Notes under the pieces: model-generated
Databases searched by the model: none
What the model was told of the DNA's origin: nothing
Seen by the model: the letters and a program-made list of their open reading frames with translations, nothing else
Assembly: GCA_031216915.1 (NCBI GenBank)
Contig: CM062292.1
Span: 2,848,457 to 2,912,456 of the forward strand
DNA from: Pictodentalium vernedei
Lineage: Eukaryota; Mollusca; Scaphopoda; Dentaliida; Dentaliidae
Length of the DNA: 64,000 nt
Direction: 5' to 3'
Program-made: the position numbers and the translations under genes
Shown here: positions 1-9,879 of the stretch, piece after piece
Numbering within the stretch: the stretch's first letter is position 1
How the letters are laid out: each line of letters opens with the position of its first letter

Positions 1-49
1 AGCACATGCACGTGTACACTGTATGCTTGTGAGCTCAAACTTTATTACT

Positions 50-1748
50 TTACAAAGGGATGTGGTACATCCCTCGAACATTCTGGGTACATTTGACCAG
101 GAGTTCAACAACTGGAGTTTGACGCAAGACTGCAATACGTTGGGTCACATCTCCAATATATGCCGGGTTAGACACATCGATACCCAGTGGACCATGCAAG
201 TAGGGGGAGTCTGTTTCCACCAGAAGTCTGTCACCAGGTATGGCCCGGAGACCCAAAATTTGGCTATCTGGAAAGAAGTACCACCTTATGCCTACACTAA
301 AAAAACATCTTTCAAAAGTGTTCAACCAACTTTTCACCATACTGACAGTGCCCGGAAAACAGAACAGTGTGGATGAACAACTTGTTGGGTGCCACACATG
401 TGGCTAACGATCTATAGGCCTCTGGTGTAAACATCCGACATGGAAGGAGCCCCCCATCCCTGAGTCCTCTGAGATGTAAAGTAAGGAGCTTATCCGGAAT
501 AGTCATTTTACGCACCTCTTCCAGGACCTCATCCTGCAGATCCCAGAAAATGCTCGGTTCCGTCCTATTCAAACCAAATTCCACAAGAGCGAGACCTGTG
601 GAAGCAGGGAGTTCATCCGATTCAAATGGTGATGGACACAAACTGAGGAGATAGGTAGGGTTAAGTACAGATGGAGGATCAGAAGAGTCGATCACTGGAG
701 AGGGTGCACACACAGAGGTTGGAATAAAGTCAAGAGGCTGCGTTGGAACAGCAACAGTTAGAGAGTCCCGAGTGGTGCAATCGGATGGAACCGAGACAGA
801 AACATTGGTAAGCGATGCTTCACCGGAACCTGAACCAAAGGTGCGCTGATCGATAGGAATATAAGAAAACATCGACATTAACGCACGCCAATGGAGCAGA
901 CAAGCCTTTGAATTCATGGGTGAAACAACAAACGTGGGGGGAACATGCCACCCCTGGTGCTCACAAAGGGTCACCATACACCGACAGACAGCTACTGAAG
1001 GTTCTGTGTTTGAGCAAGAAGCATCAAGCCCTTCAACTGTGCTGATGGATCTGGGAGGGGTACATCAGTTTCCGGCTCCCAGACGTAACGAGGCAAATGG
1101 GCGATCTGACAGTGCCGCCTCATCGACCTTGCAACTGCCCCACATTCAATGAAAGGGCGCCGTGGGGGCTATCCCCCCTGGACGGCGACCTTGGGAGGCA
1201 TCCACATTTCCCACCTCATCCCAGAATCTAACCCTTGGTTTTCTTTTCCCGATTGCTGGGCGGGTGTATCTTTGTTTTCCCTGCTCTTTTTTATTGCTGG
1301 GAGGGTTATCACTCCCCCACACGTCTTTCCTGTTTAGGACGAGGGGAAGATCAATTGCGCCACTTCCCTGGTCTGGCATCAGGGGTCTCACCTAACTCAA
1401 TCAGAGGTCCACCTCCTCGACCCTTTGGCAGGGAAACATTTAAAGTCAAAATACTAGGGATCACTCTGCCCTTCCCACTGGTGACTGGGAAGCGTGGGGT
1501 CACATATGATAGATCTTTCGCATTCGAGTCCTTTGCCTTACTACCCTTTAAATTGGAAGGTTGAGTTTCCCCGCCGGTTTGTCAATTAACTTAGTTGGTT
1601 CGGCAGCATTAAACACCACCCTAGGAAAGGTTGGATCTCCAACTAACCGAAAGTCTCGGGATGTTTGGAGAATCCCACAATCTTATGGTTTCGCCTCATT
1701 GGAGGCTGGTCTCCATGGTCTTTTAGGGCTTTCTGTATCTGAACTCAT
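50..1748 (-). pseudogene. TatD-family (TATDN2-like) nuclease reading frame, broken
   Basis: A damaged frame starts at an ATG (1746-1748), just after a pyrimidine-rich tract and AG. Its first part is hydrophilic and low in complexity (begins MSSDTESPKRPW). A TAA lies at 1683-1685, a stop at 1146-1148, and the frame changes near 1353-1391. Two open stretches follow, 977-312 and 397-50. They carry the later half of a TatD-type metal-dependent nuclease barrel: LVEFGLN with its acidic residue, LTLHLRG with a His, an FSG turn, and VETDSPYL near the C-terminus, then about 45 residues to a stop. A frameshift near 315-335 separates them. The first His-x-His metal site is not visible, so activity is unlikely. 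TatD enzymes are metal-dependent DNases or RNases. It lies 3' of a Ty3-like integrase on the same strand, so it may be an accessory ORF of that element or a neighbouring decayed TATDN2-like gene. TatD identity is fairly secure; ownership is not. Confidence 0.7.
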
Positions 1749-1749
1749 T

Positions 1750-1770
1750 CTGAAAAGAAGAAGGGAAACA
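1750..1770 (-). promoter_or_regulatory. splice-acceptor-like site before the TatD frame
   Basis: Read on the minus strand, a tract of almost only C and T ends in AG one base before the AATG of the TatD frame. It has the form of a 3' splice site. Expression of a downstream ORF by splicing is known for envelope ORFs of some LTR elements; that this site is used here is inference. Confidence 0.35.
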
Positions 1771-1860
1771 CCTAATTAGTTCGCCACGCGGAAATGTTAA
1801 TTGTGTATCGAGAGAGGTTTTCTGATAAGAGGATTAGTTCTTCTGAAGAGAAGTGGATTA

Positions 1861-2310
1861 GTTCTGGGTTAATTCGCACCGTGGACAAGTTATACCTGTC
1901 CAGTTGTTCCGGGTTAATCCGTACCGTGAACAAGTATACCTGTCCAGTTGTTCCGGGTTAATTCGCACCGTGGACAAGTATACCTGTCCAGTTGTTCCGG
2001 GTTAATTCGCCCCGTGGACAAGAATGCCTGTCCAGTTGTTCCGGGTTAATTCGCACCGTGGACAAGAATGCCTGTCCAGTTGTTCCGGGTTAATTCGCAC
2101 CGTGGACAAGTATACCTGTCCAGTTGTTCCGGGTTAATTCGCACCGTGGACAAGTATACCTGTCCAGTTGTTCCGGGTTAATTCACACCGTGGACAAGTA
2201 TACCTGTCCAGTTGTTCCGGGTTAATTCGCACCGTGGACAAGAATACCTGTCCAGTTGTTCCGGATTAATTCGCACCGTGGATAGGTATACCTGTCCAGT
2301 TGTTCCGCGT
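1861..2310. repeat. 44-bp tandem array, about 10 copies
   Basis: The unit (core GTTCCGGGTTAATTCGCACC, then CGTGGACAAG and TACCTGTCCAGTT) recurs every 44 bases with a few substitutions per copy. The period is not a multiple of three and the unit carries TAA in one frame, so the array cannot encode a repeated peptide. It begins inside the end of the PHD-like frame and stops about 110 bases before the TatD start. Confidence 0.95.
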
Positions 2311-2483
2311 CGTGCTCAGTACACTCACACAAGTGCCGTGGTACCATTCAAGGCAAAAACCACACTGGATCATAAGGTTTCCATTATCGGGTTTACGACA
2401 AAGGAACTGTGGACCCAAAGAGGCCTGTGTTCTTGATAAATGTCTTCCTATCCAGGGTGATAAAGTACAAATCTTTATTTATC
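2266..2483 (-). pseudogene. PHD-finger-like remnant
   Basis: An open frame of about 70 codons on the minus strand contains LCRKPDNGNLMIQCGFC followed by LEWYHGTC. The spacing C-x2-C-x4-H-x2-C with the W before the His is the central signature of PHD zinc fingers, which commonly bind histone H3 tails. The partner of the first Cys (expected two residues before LCRK) is Phe, and no final Cys pair is seen. The frame then runs into the 44-bp array and stops at 2266-2268. It lies just 3' of the integrase C-terminal part on the same strand. It may be a module of the retroelement polyprotein or the start of the downstream TatD unit. The motif is short, so similarity by chance is possible. Confidence 0.45.
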
Positions 2484-2684
2484 ATGATGGATGTTAGATA
2501 CCTTATTATAAAATTGAATTTTATATAGATAGGGTTGGATTACCTGGAGAATAATACCCGGGCCCTGCCAGACGGCATTCAATTTTTTGGTTTCCCCCTT
2601 CTTGTTCCCAGCATTCAATACATAAAGTACATCATTTGGCTTGAAAGTTGACATTCTGGTCTGCTTGTCATGAGCCTGCTTCAT
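2475..2684 (-). pseudogene. pol: Ty3-type integrase C-terminal domain fragment
   Basis: A 69-residue frame begins KQAHDKQTRMSTFKPNDVLY and ends YKIQFYNKVSNIHHDK. The pattern, a basic KQAHD start, a hydrophobic strand after a P-x-D/N-x-V turn, W-x-GP, then a final HHDK, is that of the small beta-barrel at the end of Ty3-like integrases. It continues the integrase core, separated from it by frame damage. Confidence 0.75.
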
Positions 2685-2689
2685 AATTT

Positions 2690-3330
2690 TTGCTGGGTTT
2701 TCAAGGTGATTCGACCAGTGTCATGGGATAACCGAATAGACTCTTGCAGGGTAATCACATATTCAGATGTGGTGCCTGAAACTAGTTTTGATGGGCACCC
2801 AAAAGCAAGATCATTTTATTTGGAGTGTACCCAGTGTGTCGATTCACGGATGAGCGCAGGGCTCCAGCTAACTGAGCTAAATGTAAATCCCAAGTAGATT
2901 GTGTTCGACTGACAAAACATCGCACTGCATCCTTGAGTGTTCGATTGTATCTTTAAACTTGGCCATTGGCTGTTGGTCTATACGCTGTGGTTCTGGCCTT
3001 AAATATGTGTAAAGCCTCACATATAAGGGTAAACAACTTACTTTCAAAGTTAGTTCTCCTAACTGTAAAAATCAGATTTGGGCACCCAAAACGGGCAAAA
3101 AACTCATTTACAGACGCAGGGGCTGTTACTTCTGCTGTCTGACAGGGGGGGGGGGGGGGGGAGGGGGTGATCCACCATCATTAAGATATATTCATCCCCA
3201 CGTTGTGTACGGGGTAAGGGTCCCAGAAAATAAAGATGGACCCTCTCCATGGGAGCACCGGCATGATAAAGAGTGAAAAGGTATTTTGCATGCCTTGAGG
3301 GTGTTTTTTCTGATTACAAAGTGTACAGGA
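2690..3330 (-). pseudogene. pol: Ty3-type integrase catalytic core, inactivated
   Basis: Reading the minus strand in shifting frames shows CTLCNQKK (second half of the HHCC zinc site), then a core with VNEFFARFGCPNLIF, ARTTAYRPTANGQV and RHTGYTPNK, all typical of Ty3 integrases. The residues expected to carry catalysis are gone: the site after NLIF reads TVRR where an Asp is normal, and the codon after NGQV is TAA where Glu is normal. A G-run (3145-3161) has also disturbed the frame between the first two acidic positions. The integrase cannot be functional. Confidence 0.8.
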
Positions 3331-3332
3331 CT

Positions 3333-3857
3333 TTACATATTGTTCGTTGTCATCAGACATCCGAGGATAGTATATTTGTCTTTTATTCGAGATTTTGTTC
3401 GAGCCATTCCCTGGTGGGCTGATGCAGGAATGTCATGCCCAAGGGATAATACTTCTTTCTGCAGTGATTTTGGGATGGCTAAAACAATCTTTTCATCTCT
3501 ACGTTGCATGTATGACAAGCGATCATCGAGATGGAATATATGTCGGTGTGTCCAAAATGTTTTGGCGATTGGGCTTGCCAAAAGTAGGGTAGAATCAGGG
3601 GGTTCTTCTTTGGATGGCAACCACTTGATTAGGAATGTTAGGTCAGGGTCTGACCACTGTTCTGTCATAAGTTCATTGTGGGAGTAGCCTGTAAGGTTAA
3701 GGCCAGAGCTATTTGTGGCTGCGTGGGTAGCATAAATGGAAGGGATGCTAGGGGCATCCCAATCAGAGAGGCCAAAATGTGTTCCATTATCAACTGTATG
3801 GGGCTGACTAGGGTAATCCAGGAAAGAGGATTCCAGCATTCCAATGTCCACCCACAA
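3333..3857 (-). pseudogene. pol: RNase H to integrase linker and integrase zinc-binding part
   Basis: An open frame of 174 codons whose second half reads LSLGHDIPASAHQGMARTKS, giving the two His of the integrase N-terminal HHCC zinc site. The two Cys follow in the next frame at about 3310-3330. The first half (WSDPDLTFLIKWLPSKEE) is the linker seen after RNase H in Ty3-like elements. This is the longest intact stretch of the pol remnant. Confidence 0.8.
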
Positions 3858-3859
3858 AT

Positions 3860-4660
3860 CTAAACCATAACTGTTTATGATCCCTTTGGGTCAATTTGTT
3901 CATGCACTGCTTTGGCTGATGATTCTGTATCCGGGTGGGGTGGGGTGGGGGGGGGGGGGGTGGGGGAGTGGTACTTAATGGGATCACATTAACCACTTCA
4001 GTGAAAACGTATCCCCAATCCCTATCAATTTCGAAGCAATATTCGCACCCACCACAAGGAAAATCAGATAAGGAAAACCCAAATCTGTAATTTTGACAAG
4101 AGCTCTCATTTGGAAGACGTGAGAGGGCATCAGCATTGATATGTTTACTTCCCTTTCGATGCTTAATAATAAACTGGTATTGGCTGAGCTCCCCAAGCCA
4201 ACGGACAATATGTCCTTGTGGGTTCTTAAATTTTAGAAGCCAGGGAAGACTGCTATGGTCAGTTCGGACTGTGCATTTACGGCCTAACAGTAGATGACTG
4301 AACTGTCTGGTGAAACGCACCACTGCTAGCAGTTCTTTTCGGTGGTACAGTATTTGCGCTGCTCTGAACATAAGACAAAACTACAATAAGCGATGACTTT
4401 TTCCTGGCCATCCTGGAGTTGTTAAACCTCTGCTCCAATGACATGGCCTGAGGCATCAGCGTCCAGAATTAAGGGGTCACATTTATTTGGAAATGACAGG
4501 AGAGGGAGAGAAGTCAAGGCCAACTTAATTTCAGTGAAAGCTCTGCTTTCAACTTCACGCAAAGGCATTTTTCCCCGTCCTTTGATACAGGGGAGCAGCA
4601 ATTTTGGTGTACTCCTTAATGAAGGCTCTGTGATAATTAGCTTACCCAAGAAAGCGTTCT
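3860..4660 (-). pseudogene. pol: RNase H domain of Ty3-type pol, fragmented
   Basis: Two frames make up the domain. 4649-4422 contains LILDADASGHVIGAEV, the first catalytic Asp region. 4371-3808 contains YHRKELLAVV, VRTDHSSLPWLL and NADALSRLP, the later catalytic Asp and the end of the domain. The frame is broken between them, and a long G-run (3947-3960) follows. These are standard blocks of the RNase H that removes template RNA during reverse transcription. Confidence 0.85.
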
Positions 4661-4717
4661 ATATCTTTTGTAGATTTTGGTTCTGGCCATTCATTTATAA
4701 CTTGGGAGGCCTTATTC

Positions 4718-5333
4718 CTAATTTCCAGTCCTGTGGGAGAAATTTACGACCCAGAAACTCAATTTGTTTTTGGAAGAGTAAACACTTTTTTTTGGTTTTA
4801 ACTTGAACTCATACTGCCAGAATCTACTTAACACAGTTCTTAAATTATGTATGTGATCTGTAAAGCTATTTTCCAAAACAATAATGTCGTCCAAAAAGCT
4901 AAGGCTATCTCCTAATTTAGCCCACTCGGTACCAAATCCACCACACGGGAATAACATGCCGGCGCATTGCATAATCCAAATCCCATTCGGTTGAATTCGT
5001 ACAACCCATACATATTAATAAAGACAGTTTTTCTTTTCCTCAATATGAATTTATTTGTCAGTATGCCTGGTTAGTATCCAATTTGGAAAACCACTTGTTC
5101 CCAGCCAAAGTATCTAAACAGTCCTCCACCAGGGGTAATGGGATGCTATCCTTAATTGTAATGGGGTTTAACCCTCTAGGATCGAGACTCCAACGCATCC
5201 CACCACATCTTTTCCTTATTAACACTGGAGATGCAGCCCATTCTGAAGCAGAAGGGCGGATTATGCCGGCATCCAACATCTTGTGCAGATGGGATTTTTC
5301 CTCATCCACAAAACACGCTGGAGTATGACGCAT
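4718..5333 (-). pseudogene. pol: reverse transcriptase of Ty3-type pol, frameshifted
   Basis: 5333-5058 encodes the finger and first palm blocks (LHKMLDAGIIRPSASEWA, then WSLDPRGLNPITIKDSIPLP and WFSKLDTNQAY; the D of KLD is the first catalytic acid). 5057-4973 shows EFNRMGFGLCNAPA with an in-frame stop soon after. 4972-4718 carries LSFLDDIIVL, the F-x-DD form of the YxDD catalytic box near 4886-4896, then thumb-side FKLKPKK. At least one frameshift and one stop break the domain. Confidence 0.9.
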
Positions 5334-5434
5334 GCGTAAGTTGATGGGTTTGGCCGAACCGGTGTCGATTGAATGTTTGATAACCGTGAAATTTCCCAGT
5401 TCAAAATGGTGCTGTGCGAATACATCCTGATATT

Positions 5435-6200
5435 CTATTCAATGAGGATTAACATTTCCTCCTGGGTCAACCACTCAGAGGAACTTTCAAGGAGATCGGT
5501 TACATGTTCAGGGACTTGTTCTGGAAGACAAGGATGTGGGACTATCTCAGCTGGGGAAAGGAGCTCGCCTTCCGCTGGTTGTCCAGTAATAGTTCCTTCT
5601 TCCAGGGTAACAAACTGATCACTTGGATTCACAAGGGCAACTATTGGTGGGCGTTGCTCAGAGTGAGCTGTTCTGTGTATCAGTAACTTTGAATGGAGAT
5701 CAGGCTCAATTATGTATACTGGCATTTGTTGGGACAGTCTACACTGCACCCGGACCACTAAATTGGGAGGCACCACTGCCTTCAGTAAAAGGGATATTGT
5801 AACTTGTTTGGAACGCCGAGTCCATGTGGATTGCATTTCTAGCAATTCCGATCCAATTTGAATTTCATTACGGGCTAGATCAATCAACACGTTATGGTCA
5901 CTCGTGAAGTCTAATTCCAACAGCAAATCATCCTCCATCGCAGCTACGCACACCTGAACCCTGTAAATAGTTTGTCTGAACTTTAAATGTACCAGACCAA
6001 TGATTTTACCTTTCATAGAGAGTTCTGTACCAGCAGTATGAACGTTCACCTCTTTTATGACTGGTGGTACTTCATCAAAATACTCTAAAGAGTTTATCAG
6101 AAATGATGGTGACTTCGACTGCAGTATCAATTATGGCATTCAGGTGAACGTTCTCCAATTCGGCTGGGATGAATACAGTCGAGCGAGACATAAGGCGACA
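5435..6200 (-). pseudogene. retropepsin-like aspartic protease, altered active site
   Basis: The active-site strand at about 6095-6132 reads NAIIDTAVEVTIIS. The family normally has D-T/S-G, so the Gly is replaced. Two stops follow within 15 codons in that frame, and the rest of the domain continues in another frame (6130-5435), with LLLELDFTSDHNVLID as the later psi-loop-like block (usual form LGxDWL). The extension past about residue 100 is the spacer toward RT. It lies between gag and RT on the same strand, as expected. Confidence 0.7.
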
Positions 6201-6318
6201 CAGAGTGATACTTTCAGGCAACTGGACATCATTGGTTGGGGAGAGGCCTTTTTCCTCAAGAGAAGTACGAGTCCAGGCCTACTGAATCGACCCATTTGAG
6301 TTTAAATCTTTGGCAAAA

Positions 6319-6759
6319 TTATACGGAAGCAGAGGGAGCAGTTTTAAGGTCTGCAGGTCTATTGTTTTCCCTTTTAGATGGGCACTCTCGAAATAAATGG
6401 GAAGGAGACCCAATTTCCCAGCAGCCTCTCCGACTGGGAGAAGGTGATCTGCTGTTTGATCTATTTCTCTCACGCCAATCTACTGAACGGTTTCGAGTTT
6501 CCGTCATAAATGAAGTGATCACATGTGTGAGAGCATTGATATCTTTGGAGACAGTTTGCATTTCTTTGGACAATTTGGTGAGCATTTTTTCCACTTGTGT
6601 TGAAAGGCGTTGTATTTCCGTGTCACTTGATCTAATAGGTGGGGAAGGACTCCTTGATGGGGGGTTCAAAATGAATTTGGGGATTGTTACAGCTTCAGCT
6701 CGGGCTGGGCTGTATCCCCTATAACGATCAGAACTTTGTGTTCTCTTTACAGGGAGCAT
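6319..6759 (-). pseudogene. gag: gag C-terminal part with degenerate zinc knuckle
   Basis: A 146-codon frame with an acidic/basic middle (SRSPSPSRRG) and CWEIGSPSHLFRECP. This is the retroviral-type CCHC knuckle (C-x2-C-x4-H-x4-C) except that Ile stands where the second Cys should be, so zinc binding would be lost. A short heptad-like stretch (STQVEKMLTKLSKEMQTV) precedes it. The 5' end is cut by a foldback MITE insertion. Confidence 0.7.
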
Positions 6760-7175
6760 CTATTACAGACAAGAATCCTGATTAGGGAGGGTCAGACGAT
6801 TTCAAAATTTATTATTTTAAATACAATTTTTAAAATTTTTTCAAAACATTTCATCAAAACCATATCATGTGACCCCTCTTTGGAACGAGCTCGACGAGCT
6901 CGTTCCAAAGAGTGGTCACATGATATGGTTTTGTTGAAGTTTTTCGAAAAGTAATATTTTTTCAGCTGCTGAATTTGCATATTACGCGGGCGGATGCGGG
7001 TGATTCGTTGGGTAAGGAGTTAAAGGTATTGGTTACCTGGTCCTATTCTATCAGTAGAACAGATGATATGTGCACTATATTGTTGGAACTGGGAACCAAT
7101 TGCTCCCACCTGGGACGTTGATGCAGCTTTATAAAGAGTATCAATTACAGACAATAATCCTGATTGGGGAGGGTC
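6754..7175. repeat. 41-bp direct duplication flanking the MITE in gag
   Basis: Bases 6754-6795 and 7133-7175 match over about 41 positions with five or so differences (shared core ATTACAGACAA then AATCCTGATT). They lie 379 bases apart and enclose the foldback MITE and a short SINE-like piece. Confidence 0.7.
6796..7019. mobile_element. foldback MITE (TTAA family), copy 1, variant arms
   Basis: The centre is a near-perfect palindrome (about 6857-6931) around GGAACGAGCTCGACGAGCTC. The right end reads GGTAAGGAG followed by TTAA (7020-7023), as in the other copies. The arms outside the centre differ from the main subfamily (GTGACC instead of ATGACC; ATGATATGG) and the left terminus is not recognisable. 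Confidence 0.7.
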
Positions 7176-7406
7176 ACTTCCCGATTTGCTCTGGATACCA
7201 GGAGGCGAACTGGGTTGGTTTGACATTCCCCCACCTTGTAACAATGAAGAGTGAGGCTTCATATCTGTCGAAAAGCCACTGGACTGTGATGACAGGGAAT
7301 GACATGGGGGTCCCGACAACTGGGCACTGGAAATAACACCCAAAATATTGTTTGCAAAGGCTGACTGAGGTTGTCCAGCGATGTGTTCTTTTTCCACCAC
7401 CTCCAA
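7020..7406 (-). pseudogene. gag-like N-terminal fragment
   Basis: A 128-codon open frame rich in Ser, Gln, Gly and Pro on the same strand as gag. Its segment SDPPQSGLLSVIDTLYKA recurs, mutated, at 6754-6795 on the other side of the MITE, so the two pieces were once contiguous or were duplicated when the MITE arrived. The last codons (7024-7065) resemble the head of the second SINE family of this window. No known domain is recognised. Confidence 0.4.
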
Positions 7407-7465
7407 TGACTGGGGTCAATATGTACGGTTATCTCCACACTCCTCCTGGTGTGGGGAATAATCAA

Positions 7466-9137
7466 TGGCTGCTAAAAACAACCTAGTACCTTAACATATC
7501 CTCATCCACATTCCCTTTCTCCCCCCTCTTCCACAAAAGGCTAGTGCATTGTCCACTGAAATCCCAGGCAATTAAAATAAGTCTGGAAATGCACATCTGT
7601 TGATGAAAACCGTGCCAGAGGATGCGGCGTCCATGGAAGTAATATCCCTGGAGGGGCTGGTACGCAATGGGTTTACCGACATGTTTTGTTTTTGTACATG
7701 GAAAGGAGAAGGTTACGTGAGGAAAAGAAAGAAGTCGCAAACCTCTAAGGGCAAAACAAAAACAAAAACAAATGCGCATTCAGAACGCAGCCACATGTGC
7801 AAAACGAAACAAGCGAAATCGAAATGTGGTGCGCGAATCAGAAATGAAGGATAACCACCGAATCGTAAGTGCACGTGCAACGCGGCGTGGTCCACCAAGC
7901 ACGAAACTGCAGCGAGCGACGCCACTTGTGGTGACTCGCCAGTGGTCGAACTAGTGAATTATCTCACTTAATGTTAGTCTCTGGATGCTCTATCAATATC
8001 AATGTCATTTCACTTTCTGTATTATACTATTATTTAATAGTGTCAGTTCTCTGTCTGTAGAACATGAAAGATTCTTTGACGCTCGTCGGCAGCGGAGGCA
8101 GTAATACAACTGTGTTGTTGACCACTGCAGACGAAAAGCATACATCCGAGACTTGATTAACTTAATATAGCTACTCAAGGGTGTCATTTTATTGGATAGA
8201 GTAGGCTCGGGGCACGATGGAGCTGTGCACCCAGATCACCCGGACATGACATTTTGGGGGGACACCCTACGAGTATGGGACGTCGGATCCGCGCTTGTCT
8301 CGCGAACCGAGGAGGATTTACAAGGTATTGAGGTTTTGGACTGAATGTGGTAAATTCTCTGATTGACCGTCGATGTCTTCTACAGCTCAGTGCGTGGAAT
8401 GTTTGCTTCCCAGACATCCAACTATCGCTGAAATCATTCACCAGATGGCACAGTGCAATGCCCCAATTGTCTTTTTGATGAAAATATAAATATATATTCT
8501 TCCTATATCTCACTTTTATCAAATATCCCCTACTTTTTTAAATAGTATAGCATAAGGTGAATGTTTAAAGAGAGATTCGATGCAACATGTCAGAATTGGG
8601 CACAATTCACATGTATTCACATTATCAGCCACTGGTCATTGCGTACATTGTTCTGTTTTATGACCTTTGTGTTCAAAGAAAATGCTTTCAATTAGGTGGA
8701 TCAAAACCACTGACTGACCTTACAGTTCGAACAAAGAACTTTTCTCATTGTTCGATTTTAAAATGTTCAATATAGCCGAAACAATACGTGAAAACAGAAA
8801 TGAGAAAGTAATTTCCGTCAAAGTCATCAATAATGCCACTGTCACTGTAAATCACAATAGAATCATTTACGAATACCTAAATGACAGAGGTTGTACGGTG
8901 ATTAAGTCTATTATCTGTTCACAAATCGCGTAGTTAGCGAATGTTTATTGTATGGAGTTAATTTACACCAATACAAGCGAATGATAATTTGTAACTTTGT
9001 AGACAGTTTCATTGCATTATTCAACAAATCAATGGGGAGCGTACAAAGGACACCTGCAGGTACGGGGGCACAAAGAGAGGTGGAAATGTATGAGTGTATT
9101 AACCCATTTGGATGCGGAAGACTGAATAATCAGTCCA
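7466..9137. other. no recognised feature; possible gypsy 5' leader or LTR
   Basis: Non-repetitive sequence, moderately GC-rich to about 8400 and AT-rich after. Short open frames on both strands (for example 7600-7854 and 8184-8522) show no motif I know. If the gypsy element is complete, its 5' LTR should fall here, but I see no matching direct repeat at the other end. Confidence 0.4.
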
Positions 9138-9149
9138 GGATGGTGATAT

Positions 9150-9523
9150 TTATTTATTTATTTATTGGCGTTTAAGGTCACATACTTATGCACAATGGCT
9201 AATCATGACCGTGACAGTTTTACGGGTGGAGGAAGCCGGAGTACCCGGAGAGAACCACCGAGCAACGACGAGCAGCTGTCAGCTCTCCAACATCGTAACT
9301 CTGAACTCTGCACCGCAGCACAGGCAGGGTTAGATTGGTTGAAAACATGCGCACCATCGACGTGCAGTACGCGTCAGTACACAGCGTCATCGTGCCCCCA
9401 TGTAGGCAATCGGCGTGAAGTGTCTTGCCCAAGGACACAACGCGGTTGCCGCAGGTGGGATTCGAACCGAGGACCTCTCGGCTTGCAGCCTGCACCTCTG
9501 CCAACTGAGCCACCGCGCTCCCA
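9150..9523 (-). mobile_element. tRNA-derived SINE (family 1), full length
   Basis: Minus-strand head with A-box-like TGGCTCAGTTGG and B-box GGTTCGAATCCCACC, then the conserved block CCTTGGGCAAGACACTT, a body, and an (AATA)n tail (here TTTATTTATTTATTGG). The anticodon-loop position reads GCA in intact copies, suggesting a tRNA-Cys ancestor. A 12-bp target duplication, (G/A)GATGGTGATAT, flanks it at 9138-9149 and 9524-9535. The body ends with TGTGACCTTAAACACCAATA, shared with SINE family 2. Confidence 0.92.
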
Positions 9524-9616
9524 AGATGGTGATATACATTGAATTCTTCAAGTAGATAAGTGCTCAGTGGTTTCGTGCTGTAGACCAATCAAGCTTTTCA
9601 ACGTTACTGATTTCAA

Positions 9617-9862
9617 CCCTTTACCCAACGTAACGGTAAAACCGGCCAGCGCAACTCACAAATATCGTCCATTAATTTTCATTATTTTTTTCATTTTTTG
9701 TCTTACAAACATAGTTTATGACTCCTCTTTGGAACGAGCTCGTCGAGCTCGTTCCAAAGAGGGGTCATAACCTATGTTTTTGAGACAAAAATTGAAAAAA
9801 ATTAGTTATTCAAGAATTTTGTTTGCTAGTGTCGTCTGCTTTTCATATTAGTCTTCCCTCCA
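9617..9862. mobile_element. foldback MITE (TTAA family), copy 2
   Basis: Left end CCCTTTACCCAACGTAACGG after TCAA (a mutated TTAA). The long central palindrome (about 9708-9782) has GGAACGAGCTCGTCGAGCTC. The right terminus is degraded after TGTCGTCTGCTTTTCAT. Confidence 0.85.
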
Positions 9863-9879
9863 GCAGGGTAGAATTTGTT

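Larger units (their letters stand above)
2475..7465 (-). mobile_element. Ty3/gypsy-type LTR retrotransposon internal region, decayed
   Basis: Fragments occur in the order gag, protease, RT, RNase H, integrase when read from high to low coordinates, which is the Ty3/gypsy order (integrase after RNase H). Every domain has stops or frame changes. I could not find the two LTRs, a primer binding site or a polypurine tract by eye; they would be expected beyond about 7465 and below about 2475, or below 50 if the TatD frame belongs to the element. A foldback MITE interrupts gag at 6796-7019. G-runs at 3145-3161 and 3947-3960 lie inside the pol region. Confidence 0.85.

Noticed and set aside
1-9137. 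LTR pair of the gypsy element
   Set aside because: I compared both flanks by eye and found no convincing long direct repeat; short matches were at chance level.
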